Assembly: GCA_021808875.1 (NCBI GenBank)
Contig: JAKBAU010000032.1
Span: 1-18,513 of the forward strand
Reading direction: 5' to 3'
Origin: Pseudomonadota bacterium
GTDB taxonomy: Bacteria > Pseudomonadota > Alphaproteobacteria > Micropepsales > Micropepsaceae
Length of the DNA stretch: 18,513 nt
The notes below the pieces were generated by a model. That model worked only from the letters and a program-made list of their open reading frames with translations. It did no database searches and was not told the origin of the DNA. Numbering within the stretch: position 1 is the first letter of the stretch; the number at the start of each line of letters is the position of its first letter. A program made the position numbers and the translations under genes. Of the stretch, positions 7,387 to 15,126 are shown piece by piece.

Positions 7387-7389
7387 CTC

Positions 7390-9999
7390 ATGGTTTGTAC
7401 CGTATCGGCCGGCACGGCGGCGTCTTATTATATAAGTGAACAGTCCCGATACTATACCGGCGGCAAAGAGCCTGCCGGGCTATGGTTCGCACCGTCCACC
7501 ACCATGGAAGGGGTAGTTAACGGCTTCGAGATCGACGATGCCACATTTGAGCGTTTGCATGCCGGGCTGGATGTTTCCGGCCGGAAGCTGACCCAGAACG
7601 CTGACGGCACCCATGCTGACCGGGTTGCCGGATATGACATGACCTACTCGGCCCCAAAATCAGTCTCTATAATATGGGCGCTGGGGGATGAAGCGCAGAG
7701 ATCAGCCATGGAGGCGGCACACGATGCCGCCGTGCGGGCGGCGTTGGGTGTGATCAACAATCACGCTGCATTCAGCCGTCGCGGCAAAGGTGGCGCGTTC
7801 TTGGAGCCAGTGCAATTGACCGGAGCGATCTTCCAGCATGGCGATGCACGACCCACCGAACGGGACGACGGAGGGACTAGCGGAAAGACGTTCGAAGCCG
7901 ATCCACAACTGCACAGCCATGCGGTGATCTTCAACTGGGCACAACGGGCCGATGGTAGCTGGGGCAGCATCGATGGTCGGCAATTGTTTCGCTGGAAGAT
8001 GGCGGCGGGGGCGGTCTATCGGGCTGAGCTGGCGACAAGGCTGACAGAGTTGGGGTATGGAGTCGAGCGGACCGACGAAAAGGGGCTATTCGAGATCATC
8101 GGTGTACCGAAATCTGTCCGTGAATCGTTCAGTGGGCGGCGTCGGGATATCGTGGCAGCTATGCAGGCGCATGGGGTGGAGACTTCGGAGGCTCCGGCCC
8201 TGGCGGCGTCCGTGACGAAGGTAGGACGTAAATCCAAAGGTGCCGTGCAGATACCCGACCGGCATGAGGGCTGGCGCGAGCGTGCGGCTGAAATGGGCTT
8301 CCAAGTGCCTGAGCCCAATCTGGCCATGCTGGCGTCGATTCGCACACCCGCCAATAATGCTGAGCTTTTGGCCCGCCTGACCGAAACCAAAGCCGTGTTC
8401 CGGCGTCAGGACATTGTAGCGGTGGTTGCTGCCGATCTGACTGGAGTGGCATTGGGCGGTAGAAGTGCGATCGCGATGGCAGCGGAACGGGTCGAAGCAA
8501 TCCTCACTGATACGGAGATTGTGCCCCTCGGTCCGGACAAGGCCGGTCAGCCTGCCTACTCGACCAGAACGATGGTTACCCTTGAGCAAGAGCTGGGTGA
8601 GATGGCACGGAAAATGAACCGTGGCTATTTTGGCCCAGATATAGGAGGGTCGGCTTCACAAACAGCAGCCGGGACATCCATGTTGAGCGAGGAGCAGCAC
8701 GCTGCCTTTGACCACGCATGCGGCACCAGCCGGTTGGCCGTGGTGGAAGGCGCGGCGGGCAGTGGCAAGACAATGATGTTGTCAGCGATTGCCCAAGCCT
8801 ACCGGCAGGCGGGGTATGACGTGATTGGTTCCGCCGTTGCTTGGCGTGCGGCGCAGCAGTTGGGAGAGGAATGCGGTTTTGAAAGCCGCGCATTGGATTC
8901 GTGGCTAGCCAAGCATCGAGATGGGCAGGAGGTGTTCACCAGAAAGACCGTGCTGATCGTCGATGAGGCCGGGTTGCTTTCCACGCGTCAGATGCACGCA
9001 GTGCTCAGTGCCGCCCAGGCGGGTGGGAGCAAGGTCATCCTTGCTGGGGACCAACGCCAGTTACAAGCGATCGGTGCCGGGTCGGGCTTGGCGATTGTTG
9101 CCGAACAGGTAGGCTCCCAGCGCGTGGATACGAACCATCGTCAAAGGGAGGCTTGGGCAAGAGTGGCTGTCAGCCAGTTGGCCAGGGGAGAGGCTGAGCC
9201 AGCTTTACGGGCCTTCGATGAACATGGCTGTCTGCACTGGGCGGAGGGGCAAAAAGCAATTTTGAGCACGACTTTGCAGTTGTGGCGTGATTGCCGGCAG
9301 GCGCATCCAGGGCAGAGCATCGCTGTCTTGGCAAAGTCGAATGCCGATGTTCGCGCCCTGAACGCAGCAATACGCGTCGAACTACGGCAAAGCGGTCAAA
9401 TTAGGGGAGAAGAAGTTGTCGTCCGGGCGGTTGACCGATCCGGCGGAGGTTATGATCTGGCGATTGCCAGAGGGGATCGACTGGAAATCACCGCACGTAA
9501 CAAAGCTCTGGGGCTGGTGAATGGCACGACTGGCACTGTGACGCGGGTTGAGGCTGAGACGAATGGTCACGCCCGCATTATGTTGGCCATTGGCACTGAG
9601 GCAAAGGCGTTTTCGACAGCGGAATTGGCAGACAAACGCGGGCGGGCGCGACTTGGCCATGCCTATGCCACTACCATTTATAATGCGCAGGGCCTCACGG
9701 TGGATCGTGCCATCATCATTGGTGGCTCGGGCCTCTCAGCTAACCAGGCTTATGTCGCCACCAGCCGGGCACGGGAGCGGACGGATATTGTCGTCAACGG
9801 TAAGGAGATTGACGCAGAACTGCGTGTCCAAGCCAGAGCGGTGGGAGCGCCGCTTACTGCGGCACCGGGCAAGCAGGATCGCCTGGGACAGCTTATTCGC
9901 GGTTGGGGGCGTCAAGACGTCAAGGAAAATGTCACTGCGGTATCGGCGCAGATCACCAAGACAGCAACAAAAGCCCACTGGCCAGAGCTTGAAGCATGA
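7390..9999 (+). CDS. MobF-family conjugative relaxase-helicase (TraA/TrwC-like)
   Basis: This enzyme would nick one strand at oriT, stay covalently attached to the 5' end through a tyrosine and unwind DNA for transfer. The 869-residue protein starts with a TrwC-type relaxase domain: candidate catalytic tyrosines are Y13/Y14 and Y21/Y22, and metal ligands are H150 with H175 and H177 (DPQLHSH). The superfamily 1 helicase part has Walker A GAAGSGKT (454-461), DEAG (525-528), GDQRQLQ (553-559) and a late SRARE motif. The ATG at 7390 is preferred over 7327 because GGAG lies six bases upstream and MVCTVSAGTAASYY is where family members usually begin. H150 and the HxH are about 25 residues apart, wider than the usual spacing. 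It is shorter than many TraA proteins (about 1000 or more) and has no clear C-terminal extension. Confidence 0.95.
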   Translation: MVCTVSAGTAASYYISEQSRYYTGGKEPAGLWFAPSTTMEGVVNGFEIDDATFERLHAGLDVSGRKLTQNADGTHADRVAGYDMTYSAPKSVSIIWALGDEAQRSAMEAAHDAAVRAALGVINNHAAFSRRGKGGAFLEPVQLTGAIFQHGDARPTERDDGGTSGKTFEADPQLHSHAVIFNWAQRADGSWGSIDGRQLFRWKMAAGAVYRAELATRLTELGYGVERTDEKGLFEIIGVPKSVRESFSGRRRDIVAAMQAHGVETSEAPALAASVTKVGRKSKGAVQIPDRHEGWRERAAEMGFQVPEPNLAMLASIRTPANNAELLARLTETKAVFRRQDIVAVVAADLTGVALGGRSAIAMAAERVEAILTDTEIVPLGPDKAGQPAYSTRTMVTLEQELGEMARKMNRGYFGPDIGGSASQTAAGTSMLSEEQHAAFDHACGTSRLAVVEGAAGSGKTMMLSAIAQAYRQAGYDVIGSAVAWRAAQQLGEECGFESRALDSWLAKHRDGQEVFTRKTVLIVDEAGLLSTRQMHAVLSAAQAGGSKVILAGDQRQLQAIGAGSGLAIVAEQVGSQRVDTNHRQREAWARVAVSQLARGEAEPALRAFDEHGCLHWAEGQKAILSTTLQLWRDCRQAHPGQSIAVLAKSNADVRALNAAIRVELRQSGQIRGEEVVVRAVDRSGGGYDLAIARGDRLEITARNKALGLVNGTTGTVTRVEAETNGHARIMLAIGTEAKAFSTAELADKRGRARLGHAYATTIYNAQGLTVDRAIIIGGSGLSANQAYVATSRARERTDIVVNGKEIDAELRVQARAVGAPLTAAPGKQDRLGQLIRGWGRQDVKENVTAVSAQITKTATKAHWPELEA

Positions 10000-10213
10000 A
10001 GTTCGGAGGCTTCGTCGTACGGAAGCGGTGCGGTTCCATGTAAAGTTGAAGATGTCGCCGACACGCTGAGCCCCCTCCCCAGAAGGGAAGGTCGATAACA
10101 TCCGTTTTAGCCCAACGCTTCTACCTTCGGCTGGGCAGACCGAAAGTAAACATATAGAGTCCCCTTATGTTCCCTTTTGGCGTCACCAGAGTCCCCAAAT
10201 CTCAGAGTCCCCT
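10000..10213. other. gene-free junction between mobilisation and polysaccharide genes
   Basis: No coding frame stands out. A weak stem TTCGG (10126-10130) / CCGAA (10140-10144) lies after the relaxase gene without a T-run. Three AGAGTCCCC repeats follow. This is the most likely place for the right end of the mobile element if the sugar genes belong to the host. Confidence 0.5.
10156..10212 (+). repeat. three direct repeats of AGAGTCCCC
   Basis: Exact copies begin at 10156, 10188 and 10204, spaced 32 and 16 bases apart. The first and third continue similarly (CTTATG and CTATG after AGAGTCCC). The third overlaps the region immediately before the glycosyltransferase ATG at 10214. The third also shares TCCCCTA with the tRNA-Glu T arm (109-115 area). 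Confidence 0.7.
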
Positions 10214-11338
10214 ATGATCCAGGCAACGATGGTCAGCTTCGATGGCGTCAAGGAGCCCGGGACTGGCTCCGCCGCGTATTCGGGTCAACTCACCGGGGCA
10301 CTTACCGCCTGCCCTGGGGTTACTCTTACGCAAGACATCGTGCTGTCTTCTCAGACCGCCTCCGTTGTGAAAAAGGCCGAGGCATTTCTGCGCGCGGCCT
10401 GTCGGGGTCTGCCTTATGAGTGGAGCATGATGATAGGTGCCGCCAACGAGGCACGGCTGGCCCCCGTAGCATGGGCCAGCCTGTTGGTCGTCAACGGCTT
10501 CAACACTTCTTATTTCCTGGACTACCCTGGCACGTGGCCGCCTTACATCTACATCATGCACGACCGCCACGAGCTGCAGATACGCGCGGTCATCAAGGGT
10601 CACGCTTGGCCCCAACGGTTTTTGCTGAATGCGATCGGTGAGCACCGACGCTGCCGCACCCGAGAGGCGGCGTTGCTTCAGAAGGCAGCTGCAGTGATCA
10701 CGGTTTCCTACTCAGATTATGCTTACGCTCTCCGGGCAGGCGTCCGCCATGCGGTTTGGATTCCCCCGTCGTTTGATCCGACCCTGATCACCCCGCGCGA
10801 GAATTCATCCCACACCAGCCCGGAGATCAACATCGGCATGCTGGGCAACACGTCCTTCTTCCCTAACCTCGAAGGGATGCGTGCCGTCATCGCCGATGCC
10901 TGGCCCCATCAGGTGGACAAGCGACTCAACCTTGTTCTTGCGGGCAAGGGTACGGATATATTCTCTGACGCCTCACGCAATATTCGGGGTCTTGGCTACC
11001 TGCCGGAGCTCTCCTCATTCTGGGATAGCATCGACATATTACTGGTCCCTAATCTCAACGCATCGGGCATCGGGGTAAAGCTCTGCGAGGCAGTCGCACG
11101 CAACGTACCGGTGCTGACCACACGTCAAGGTGCACGCGGCTTGCCGGATGACATCTTGCGGACACTCGATTGCGTGGATGACATCACCAGCATGGGAAAA
11201 CTTCTGTCTTGGGATTGGCTCTCCAGCGCCCGGCACAGAAACTACGTCGAATCCACACGCGCACCGTTCCTGTTGCCTTACATGCAACAGCAGCTATGCG
11301 CCATGCTCACGCGGGCGTTGGGCTGTGTGCCAGCTTAA
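10214..11338 (+). CDS. GT-B glycosyltransferase, family 4-like
   Basis: The 374-residue protein has the two-domain GT-B layout. The N-terminal acceptor-side half opens with MVSFDGVKEPGTGSAAYS. The C-terminal half has a nucleotide-sugar site with GMLGNTSFFPN, LVLAGKG, GYLPEL, and the family region SGIGVKLCEAVARNVPVLTT, whose glutamate is a likely donor-binding residue. It would transfer a sugar from a nucleotide donor to a growing glycan at the cytoplasmic face of the membrane. There is no good ribosome site before ATG 10214; ATG 10229 has a weak AGG upstream and would remove five residues. The frame is open back to a stop at 10067, so an upstream truncation cannot be excluded. Its end overlaps the convergent GT9 gene by 32 bases. 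Confidence 0.88.
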   Translation: MIQATMVSFDGVKEPGTGSAAYSGQLTGALTACPGVTLTQDIVLSSQTASVVKKAEAFLRAACRGLPYEWSMMIGAANEARLAPVAWASLLVVNGFNTSYFLDYPGTWPPYIYIMHDRHELQIRAVIKGHAWPQRFLLNAIGEHRRCRTREAALLQKAAAVITVSYSDYAYALRAGVRHAVWIPPSFDPTLITPRENSSHTSPEINIGMLGNTSFFPNLEGMRAVIADAWPHQVDKRLNLVLAGKGTDIFSDASRNIRGLGYLPELSSFWDSIDILLVPNLNASGIGVKLCEAVARNVPVLTTRQGARGLPDDILRTLDCVDDITSMGKLLSWDWLSSARHRNYVESTRAPFLLPYMQQQLCAMLTRALGCVPA

Positions 11339-12383
11339 GTCGTTCGATTAGCGCCCCGCTTACACGCCTCGCGTCAATATCCTGCATACGTGCGCCGTAC
11401 AGAATACAATCTTCATGCCCAGTCATCCAGGGGCGACGTCGCACGAAGTTCTTGTACTGCGCCAGCAACAAAACAGAAGGTGTTCCCAGCGCGTTGGCGA
11501 CATGGGCAAAGCCACTATCCACACCACAAAATATCACGGCTTTGCCAACTAGTCCAAGCTGCGCAGCGATCGGAAGGTCGGTTCCAACGCCATGTACCCG
11601 CGGCCCCGGCGCGAGGTAAGGCTGCAAACCAAGCTCCAGAATATTGCAATTTGTGTTGGCCAAAACCTCTGCCATGGCCTCCTCGGCCAGGGCAACAGGC
11701 CATGAACGCACCTGTTCGTCCGAGGTGAAATGCACAATCATGAGCGGCCGGCCGGGATCAGGAAAGATCCCGGTAAGATAGGCTAGCGCATTGAAGTTGG
11801 TATCTGGGTAGACGCGCGGCCGTTCCGGCAAGACTCGCCCCAGCCCGATGAGCGCGAACACATCCGCAAGCGATCGCTCCTCGGCGTAGTAATTATCGGA
11901 GGTAATGCCGGAGGGCACTGTATTATGGCTCCTGATTCCAAAACGGTCACAGCGATAGCCGTCAAAATGAAGATCGTTCCAGCATATCTTTCTAAAAATC
12001 CGCCGCAATAGAAGCGTTTCCGTGTATGAACTGAGCGTGATAATGGAATCAAGTTCAGGGTTGAAGCGCAACAGGTCTAGATAGCGCGGCTGAACCAGCC
12101 AGATCAGCCGTTCGCCTGGGTTGCGCATATGCCGGGCCACAGGTTCTGCGGCGATAATGTCTCCTAACCGGTCTGTGAGTATCAGCGCACGCAGCGCTTG
12201 GCCATTGTTCGCGGCCAGCCGCCCTTCGCGCCTGAGTGCGAGCACGCTGCGCGGTATGCTTCTGAACAGAACAAAAATGCGTGAAAATGCGTCCCGCAGT
12301 GAGAGGCGCAGTGCCCGCTGAAGCCAAGTCTGGGCACTTGTCTCCGGTGCGGCAGGAGCAATCATGTTCGAATCGGTTAACAT
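11307..12383 (-). CDS. glycosyltransferase family 9 (heptosyltransferase-like)
   Basis: The 358-residue protein has the family 9 N-terminal motif DRLGDIIAAEPV (71-82) and the C-terminal nucleotide-sugar motif CGVDSGFAHVANALGTPSVLLL, typical of ADP-heptose:LPS heptosyltransferases and their relatives. In this setting the donor could be another sugar. The start at ATG 12383 has only a weak upstream purine stretch; ATG 12365 has none. It is transcribed away from the C-methyltransferase operon and towards the GT4-like gene, with a 32-base overlap of the coding ends, so it is its own transcription unit. Confidence 0.9.
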   Translation of the reverse strand: MLTDSNMIAPAAPETSAQTWLQRALRLSLRDAFSRIFVLFRSIPRSVLALRREGRLAANNGQALRALILTDRLGDIIAAEPVARHMRNPGERLIWLVQPRYLDLLRFNPELDSIITLSSYTETLLLRRIFRKICWNDLHFDGYRCDRFGIRSHNTVPSGITSDNYYAEERSLADVFALIGLGRVLPERPRVYPDTNFNALAYLTGIFPDPGRPLMIVHFTSDEQVRSWPVALAEEAMAEVLANTNCNILELGLQPYLAPGPRVHGVGTDLPIAAQLGLVGKAVIFCGVDSGFAHVANALGTPSVLLLAQYKNFVRRRPWMTGHEDCILYGARMQDIDARRVSGALIERLKLAHSPTPA

Positions 12384-12574
12384 AAATTTACCACATCATT
12401 CAAGGCCTGCGGCAGGCGGAGGGCTGCCTGTGTGCATTAGAGCACTGATCCACAACGCCATCAATCCATACGACTCCGAGATGCAATGCGCTTTGCGGTA
12501 GACAAATTTTAGTGTAGGCATTGGTTTAGCGCTTAAGAAGCGTCGGGAATGGCGGGATTTTACGGAGACATCAC
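12384..12574. other. divergent promoter region with a palindrome at 12405-12417
   Basis: The 191-base gap between the GT9 gene and the C-methyltransferase operon must contain promoters for both. GCCTGCGGCAGGC (12405-12417) is a perfect palindromic hairpin, and CTGCC at 12424-12428 can pair alternatively with GGCAG at 12411-12415. No convincing -35/-10 pair could be fixed. GGAG at 12564-12567 is the ribosome site of the next gene. Confidence 0.4.
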
Positions 12575-13804
12575 GTGGACGTGAGCATTTGCCGGGCATG
12601 TGGTGCGCCCATTTCGCGTGAGGTAATCAACCTGGGGCACATGCCCCTCGCGAATTCTTACATTCCGGATGAGACGATGGTCTCGACCGAGCGAGTCTAT
12701 CCCCTGCGGGTGATGGTCTGCACAGAATGTCTGCTCGTGCAACTCGACCAATCCGTTCCGCCCGAGTATGTTTTCAGCAACTATGCCTATTTCTCCTCTT
12801 ACTCCACAAGCTGGCTTGCTCACTGCAAAGCCTATGTAGAGATGATGTGTGCCCGTTTCGGGCTCGGCCCGTCGAGTAATGTTCTCGAAATTGCCAGCAA
12901 TGACGGCTATCTCCTGCAATATTTCCTCGCACGCAAGGTGCCGGCGATCGGCGTTGAGCCCGCGCAGAATGTCGCGAGCGTCGCCATCTCGAAAGGAATT
13001 CCTACCAAGATCGCTTTCTTCAACGAGGTCTTTGCTCGCACCTGGGCCGCCGAAGGATATCAAGCCGACGTCATCGTCTCAAACAACGTCCTAGCCCACG
13101 TGCCCGATACGAATAATTTCGTGGCAGGCATCCCACACGTGTTGCAATCGGAGGGGGTGTGGACAATCGAATTCCCCCATCTACTTGAACTGCTGAACGG
13201 CGTACAGTTCGATACGATTTATCACGAGCATTATTCCTATTTCTCCGTGCTCGCGTTGGAACGCATTTTGGCGCGTCATAAGCTACGCGCCTTTGATATC
13301 GAGCGCCTGCCTACCCATGGCGGTTCTTTGCGTGTCTTTGTCTGCCATGAGGCCAGTAAACGTGAGGCCTGTGCTGGCCTTCATGAAGTCCGCGTGCTTG
13401 AACACGCCGCCCGAATCGATGAGTTGACGACGTACGACCAGCTTCAATCCGACGCTAGCAAGGCAAAAGAGGATTTTCTTACATTTGTCGCGCAGGCACG
13501 ACAAAATGGCCAAGAAATTGTCGGCTATGGCGCAGCTGCTAAGGGCAATACGTTCCTCAATTATTGCGGCATATCACCAAAGGATATCACCTACGTGGTG
13601 GACATGAATCCCGTCAAGCAGGGAACGCTGCTGCCGGGCACCCATTTGCCGGTGCTCCACCCAGACGAAGTGGCAAAGACCAAACCAGACTACCTGCTGA
13701 TCATTCCCTGGAATTTGCGAGAAGAAATCTCCACCCAGTTGCAATATATCCGCAGCTGGGGGGGAAGATTCGTGCGTGCCATTCCGATTTTGGAAGTGTT
13801 TTAA
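12575..13804 (+). CDS. NDP-hexose C-methyltransferase (TylCIII/TcaB9-like)
   Basis: The 409-residue protein has the three-part layout of sugar C-3 methyltransferases, which methylate a keto-sugar nucleotide using S-adenosylmethionine. An N-terminal zinc site has C6, C9, C49 and C52. The SAM-binding motif I is VLEIASNDGYLL (103-114). H174 and the YHEHYSYF stretch (215-222) match the position of the catalytic His, Tyr, Glu and His described for TcaB9 (residue correspondence from memory). The C-terminal part (YGAAAKGNTFLNYCGI) is the domain specific to this family. The start is GTG, with GGAG seven bases upstream. Its stop overlaps the epimerase start by one base, so the two are probably cotranslated. 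The product would be a branched-chain deoxysugar. Confidence 0.93.
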   Translation: MDVSICRACGAPISREVINLGHMPLANSYIPDETMVSTERVYPLRVMVCTECLLVQLDQSVPPEYVFSNYAYFSSYSTSWLAHCKAYVEMMCARFGLGPSSNVLEIASNDGYLLQYFLARKVPAIGVEPAQNVASVAISKGIPTKIAFFNEVFARTWAAEGYQADVIVSNNVLAHVPDTNNFVAGIPHVLQSEGVWTIEFPHLLELLNGVQFDTIYHEHYSYFSVLALERILARHKLRAFDIERLPTHGGSLRVFVCHEASKREACAGLHEVRVLEHAARIDELTTYDQLQSDASKAKEDFLTFVAQARQNGQEIVGYGAAAKGNTFLNYCGISPKDITYVVDMNPVKQGTLLPGTHLPVLHPDEVAKTKPDYLLIIPWNLREEISTQLQYIRSWGGRFVRAIPILEVF

Positions 13805-14361
13805 TGCGCTTTGTCGAAACGGTGATTCCTGGCATGTGGCTCATCGAGCCGGTTCGGCATGTCGATGACAGAGGTTATTTCTATCGCACCTTCTGCGAGC
13901 AAGAATTCGCTTTGCACGGGTTACAGACAGAGTTCAGGCAACACAGCATCTCCTATAACCGTCAGGCCGGTACGTTGCGTGGGTTACATTTCCAACTGCC
14001 GCCGCATGAGGAAATAAAGCTGGTGCGCTGCACGCGTGGCACAGTGTTTGATGTCGTCGTGGATTTGCGTCCCACGTCTCCGACTAAAGGACAGTGGTTT
14101 GGCGTCGAGCTATCCGCCGATAACGGTATTTCAGTCTATATTCCAGCCGGCTGTGCCCACGGATTCCAAAGTCTGGTTAATGACACAGAACTTCTCTATC
14201 TAATCGATGTTCCGCACGTGCCAGGAGTCGGCAACGGGGTGGCATGGGACGACCCCTGGCTTGAAATCAAGTGGCCTCTGCCGCCCACCGTCATATCAGA
14301 CAAAGACCGCAACTTGCCCTCTTTTGGGGCATATCTCTGCGGCAGCCAACTCCGGGGGTGA
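13804..14361 (+). CDS. RmlC-like dTDP-sugar 3,5-epimerase family protein
   Basis: The 185-residue protein is full length for the cupin-fold RmlC family, which epimerises C3 and/or C5 of dTDP-4-keto-6-deoxyglucose. LRGLHFQ provides the catalytic His62; K72, D83 and PAGCAHGFQSL (114-123) are conserved; WDDP and SDKDRNLPS near the end are typical. In the usual catalytic tyrosine position (YY-x-P region) the protein reads DVPHVPGV, placing H138 where tyrosine is expected, so specificity may differ. It starts on the last base of the preceding stop and its TGA shares a base with the next ATG, so it is embedded in the operon. It probably acts before or after the C-methyltransferase on a keto-sugar. 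Confidence 0.92.
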   Translation: MRFVETVIPGMWLIEPVRHVDDRGYFYRTFCEQEFALHGLQTEFRQHSISYNRQAGTLRGLHFQLPPHEEIKLVRCTRGTVFDVVVDLRPTSPTKGQWFGVELSADNGISVYIPAGCAHGFQSLVNDTELLYLIDVPHVPGVGNGVAWDDPWLEIKWPLPPTVISDKDRNLPSFGAYLCGSQLRG

Positions 14362-15122
14362 TGATGATATTTACGATCGATGGTAAGGATGGCACGATCA
14401 CCCTGGAAAATGGACGCAGTATCGGTTTATTCTCAGAAGAGGGATATGGGCTTCTCTCCGATCTCTGGACTCGTGTCGGGTGGGTGCAGAAATACTCCTA
14501 TGCGTTTACCTGGATGGGGCGTCCAATCATTCAGATGCCCGAGGACATGATCCGCATCCAGGAAGCAATTTACGTCTGCAAACCTGACGTGATCATTGAA
14601 ACTGGCGTCGCACACGGCGGCTCGCTCGTTTATTACGCAAGTATCCTAAACAATTTGGGAGGCGGACGCGTGATCGGCGTGGATATTGAAATCCGCCCAC
14701 ACAATCGCAAGGCTATAGAGGAGCACTGGCTTTCCCCCTCGATCACGCTGATCGAAGGCAGCAGCATCAGTGAAGACACGATAGATCGGGTGCGTCGGAA
14801 TCTGAAGGATGGCGAAAAAGTCATGGTCATACTGGATTCGAACCACAAAAAGGCACACGTTCTTCAGGAGCTTACAGCTTATTCTCAATTCGTCACAAGA
14901 GAATCTCTCCTCCTCGTGCAAGACAGCATCATGGCCTTCGTCGCCGGCATGCCACGCACGGGGGAAGATTGGAGCTGGAACAACCCGCTTAGCGCGATTG
15001 AGGAGTTTTTGGAACAGAATCGAGATTTTGCGGCCTTTACGCCATCTCGTCCTTTCGATGAAAGCCTCAACACGACTGATTGTACCTATCATCACGGCGG
15101 TTGGCTGCGCCGCGTAGGTTAG
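14361..15122 (+). CDS. CmcI-family (cephalosporin hydroxylase/rhamnosyl O-methyltransferase) protein
   Basis: The 253-residue protein matches the CmcI family, SAM-dependent enzymes whose members include mycobacterial rhamnosyl O-methyltransferases. The SAM site is ETGVAHGGSL (80-89), followed by GRVIGVDIEIRPHNR (102-116), GSS and VILDSNHKKAHV (156-167). The position normally holding Glu-Asp near the metal reads Gln187-Asp188. In a polysaccharide operon an O-methylation of a sugar hydroxyl is the likeliest job. ATG 14361 shares a base with the epimerase stop; ATG 14364 is an equally possible start with GGGGG seven bases upstream. The antibiotic-type function suggested by the family's common name is not supported by the context. 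Confidence 0.88.
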   Translation: MMIFTIDGKDGTITLENGRSIGLFSEEGYGLLSDLWTRVGWVQKYSYAFTWMGRPIIQMPEDMIRIQEAIYVCKPDVIIETGVAHGGSLVYYASILNNLGGGRVIGVDIEIRPHNRKAIEEHWLSPSITLIEGSSISEDTIDRVRRNLKDGEKVMVILDSNHKKAHVLQELTAYSQFVTRESLLLVQDSIMAFVAGMPRTGEDWSWNNPLSAIEEFLEQNRDFAAFTPSRPFDESLNTTDCTYHHGGWLRRVG

Positions 15123-15126
15123 ACTG

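Larger units (their letters stand above)
7204..7389. other. candidate oriT / divergent control region
   Basis: This 186-base gap separates the HTH-like gene from the relaxase gene, the place where oriT lies in several MobF systems such as Ti plasmids (traC/traA). It holds a 16-bp inverted repeat (7220-7269), a stem TCCGG/CCGGA with a three-base loop (7287-7299), and two further hairpins (7327-7356, 7363-7386). The nick site cannot be assigned by eye. The oriT call rests on position and structure only. Confidence 0.5.
99..10213. mobile_element. integrative and mobilisable element (IME-like) in tRNA-Glu; right limit uncertain
   Basis: The stretch combines a site-specific serine recombinase at a tRNA gene with a mobilisation set: coupling protein, membrane protein, ParA-like ATPase, small DNA-binding protein and MobF relaxase around a candidate oriT. 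No VirB/Tra mating-pair genes are present, so it would need a helper transfer channel. The left limit is the tRNA 3' end. The right limit is set provisionally before the polysaccharide genes, where AGAGTCCCC repeats occur. If those genes are cargo, the element continues beyond the window. Confidence 0.55.

Noticed and set aside
7327..7389. 21-residue N-terminal extension of the relaxase
   Set aside because: The family begins at the VSAG...YY region, GGAG precedes ATG 7390, and the extra stretch is better explained as hairpin-forming leader.
7858..7866. GGGACG similarity to the tRNA 3' end as a second att site
   Set aside because: Only a few bases match and it lies inside the relaxase coding sequence.
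9548..10069. 173-codon plus-strand frame overlapping the end of the relaxase
   Set aside because: It is arginine- and serine-rich without motifs, and lies over the conserved helicase motifs in another frame.
13564..13803. 80-codon extension upstream of the epimerase
   Set aside because: It lies out of frame within the C-methyltransferase gene; RmlC proteins begin near the ATG at 13804.
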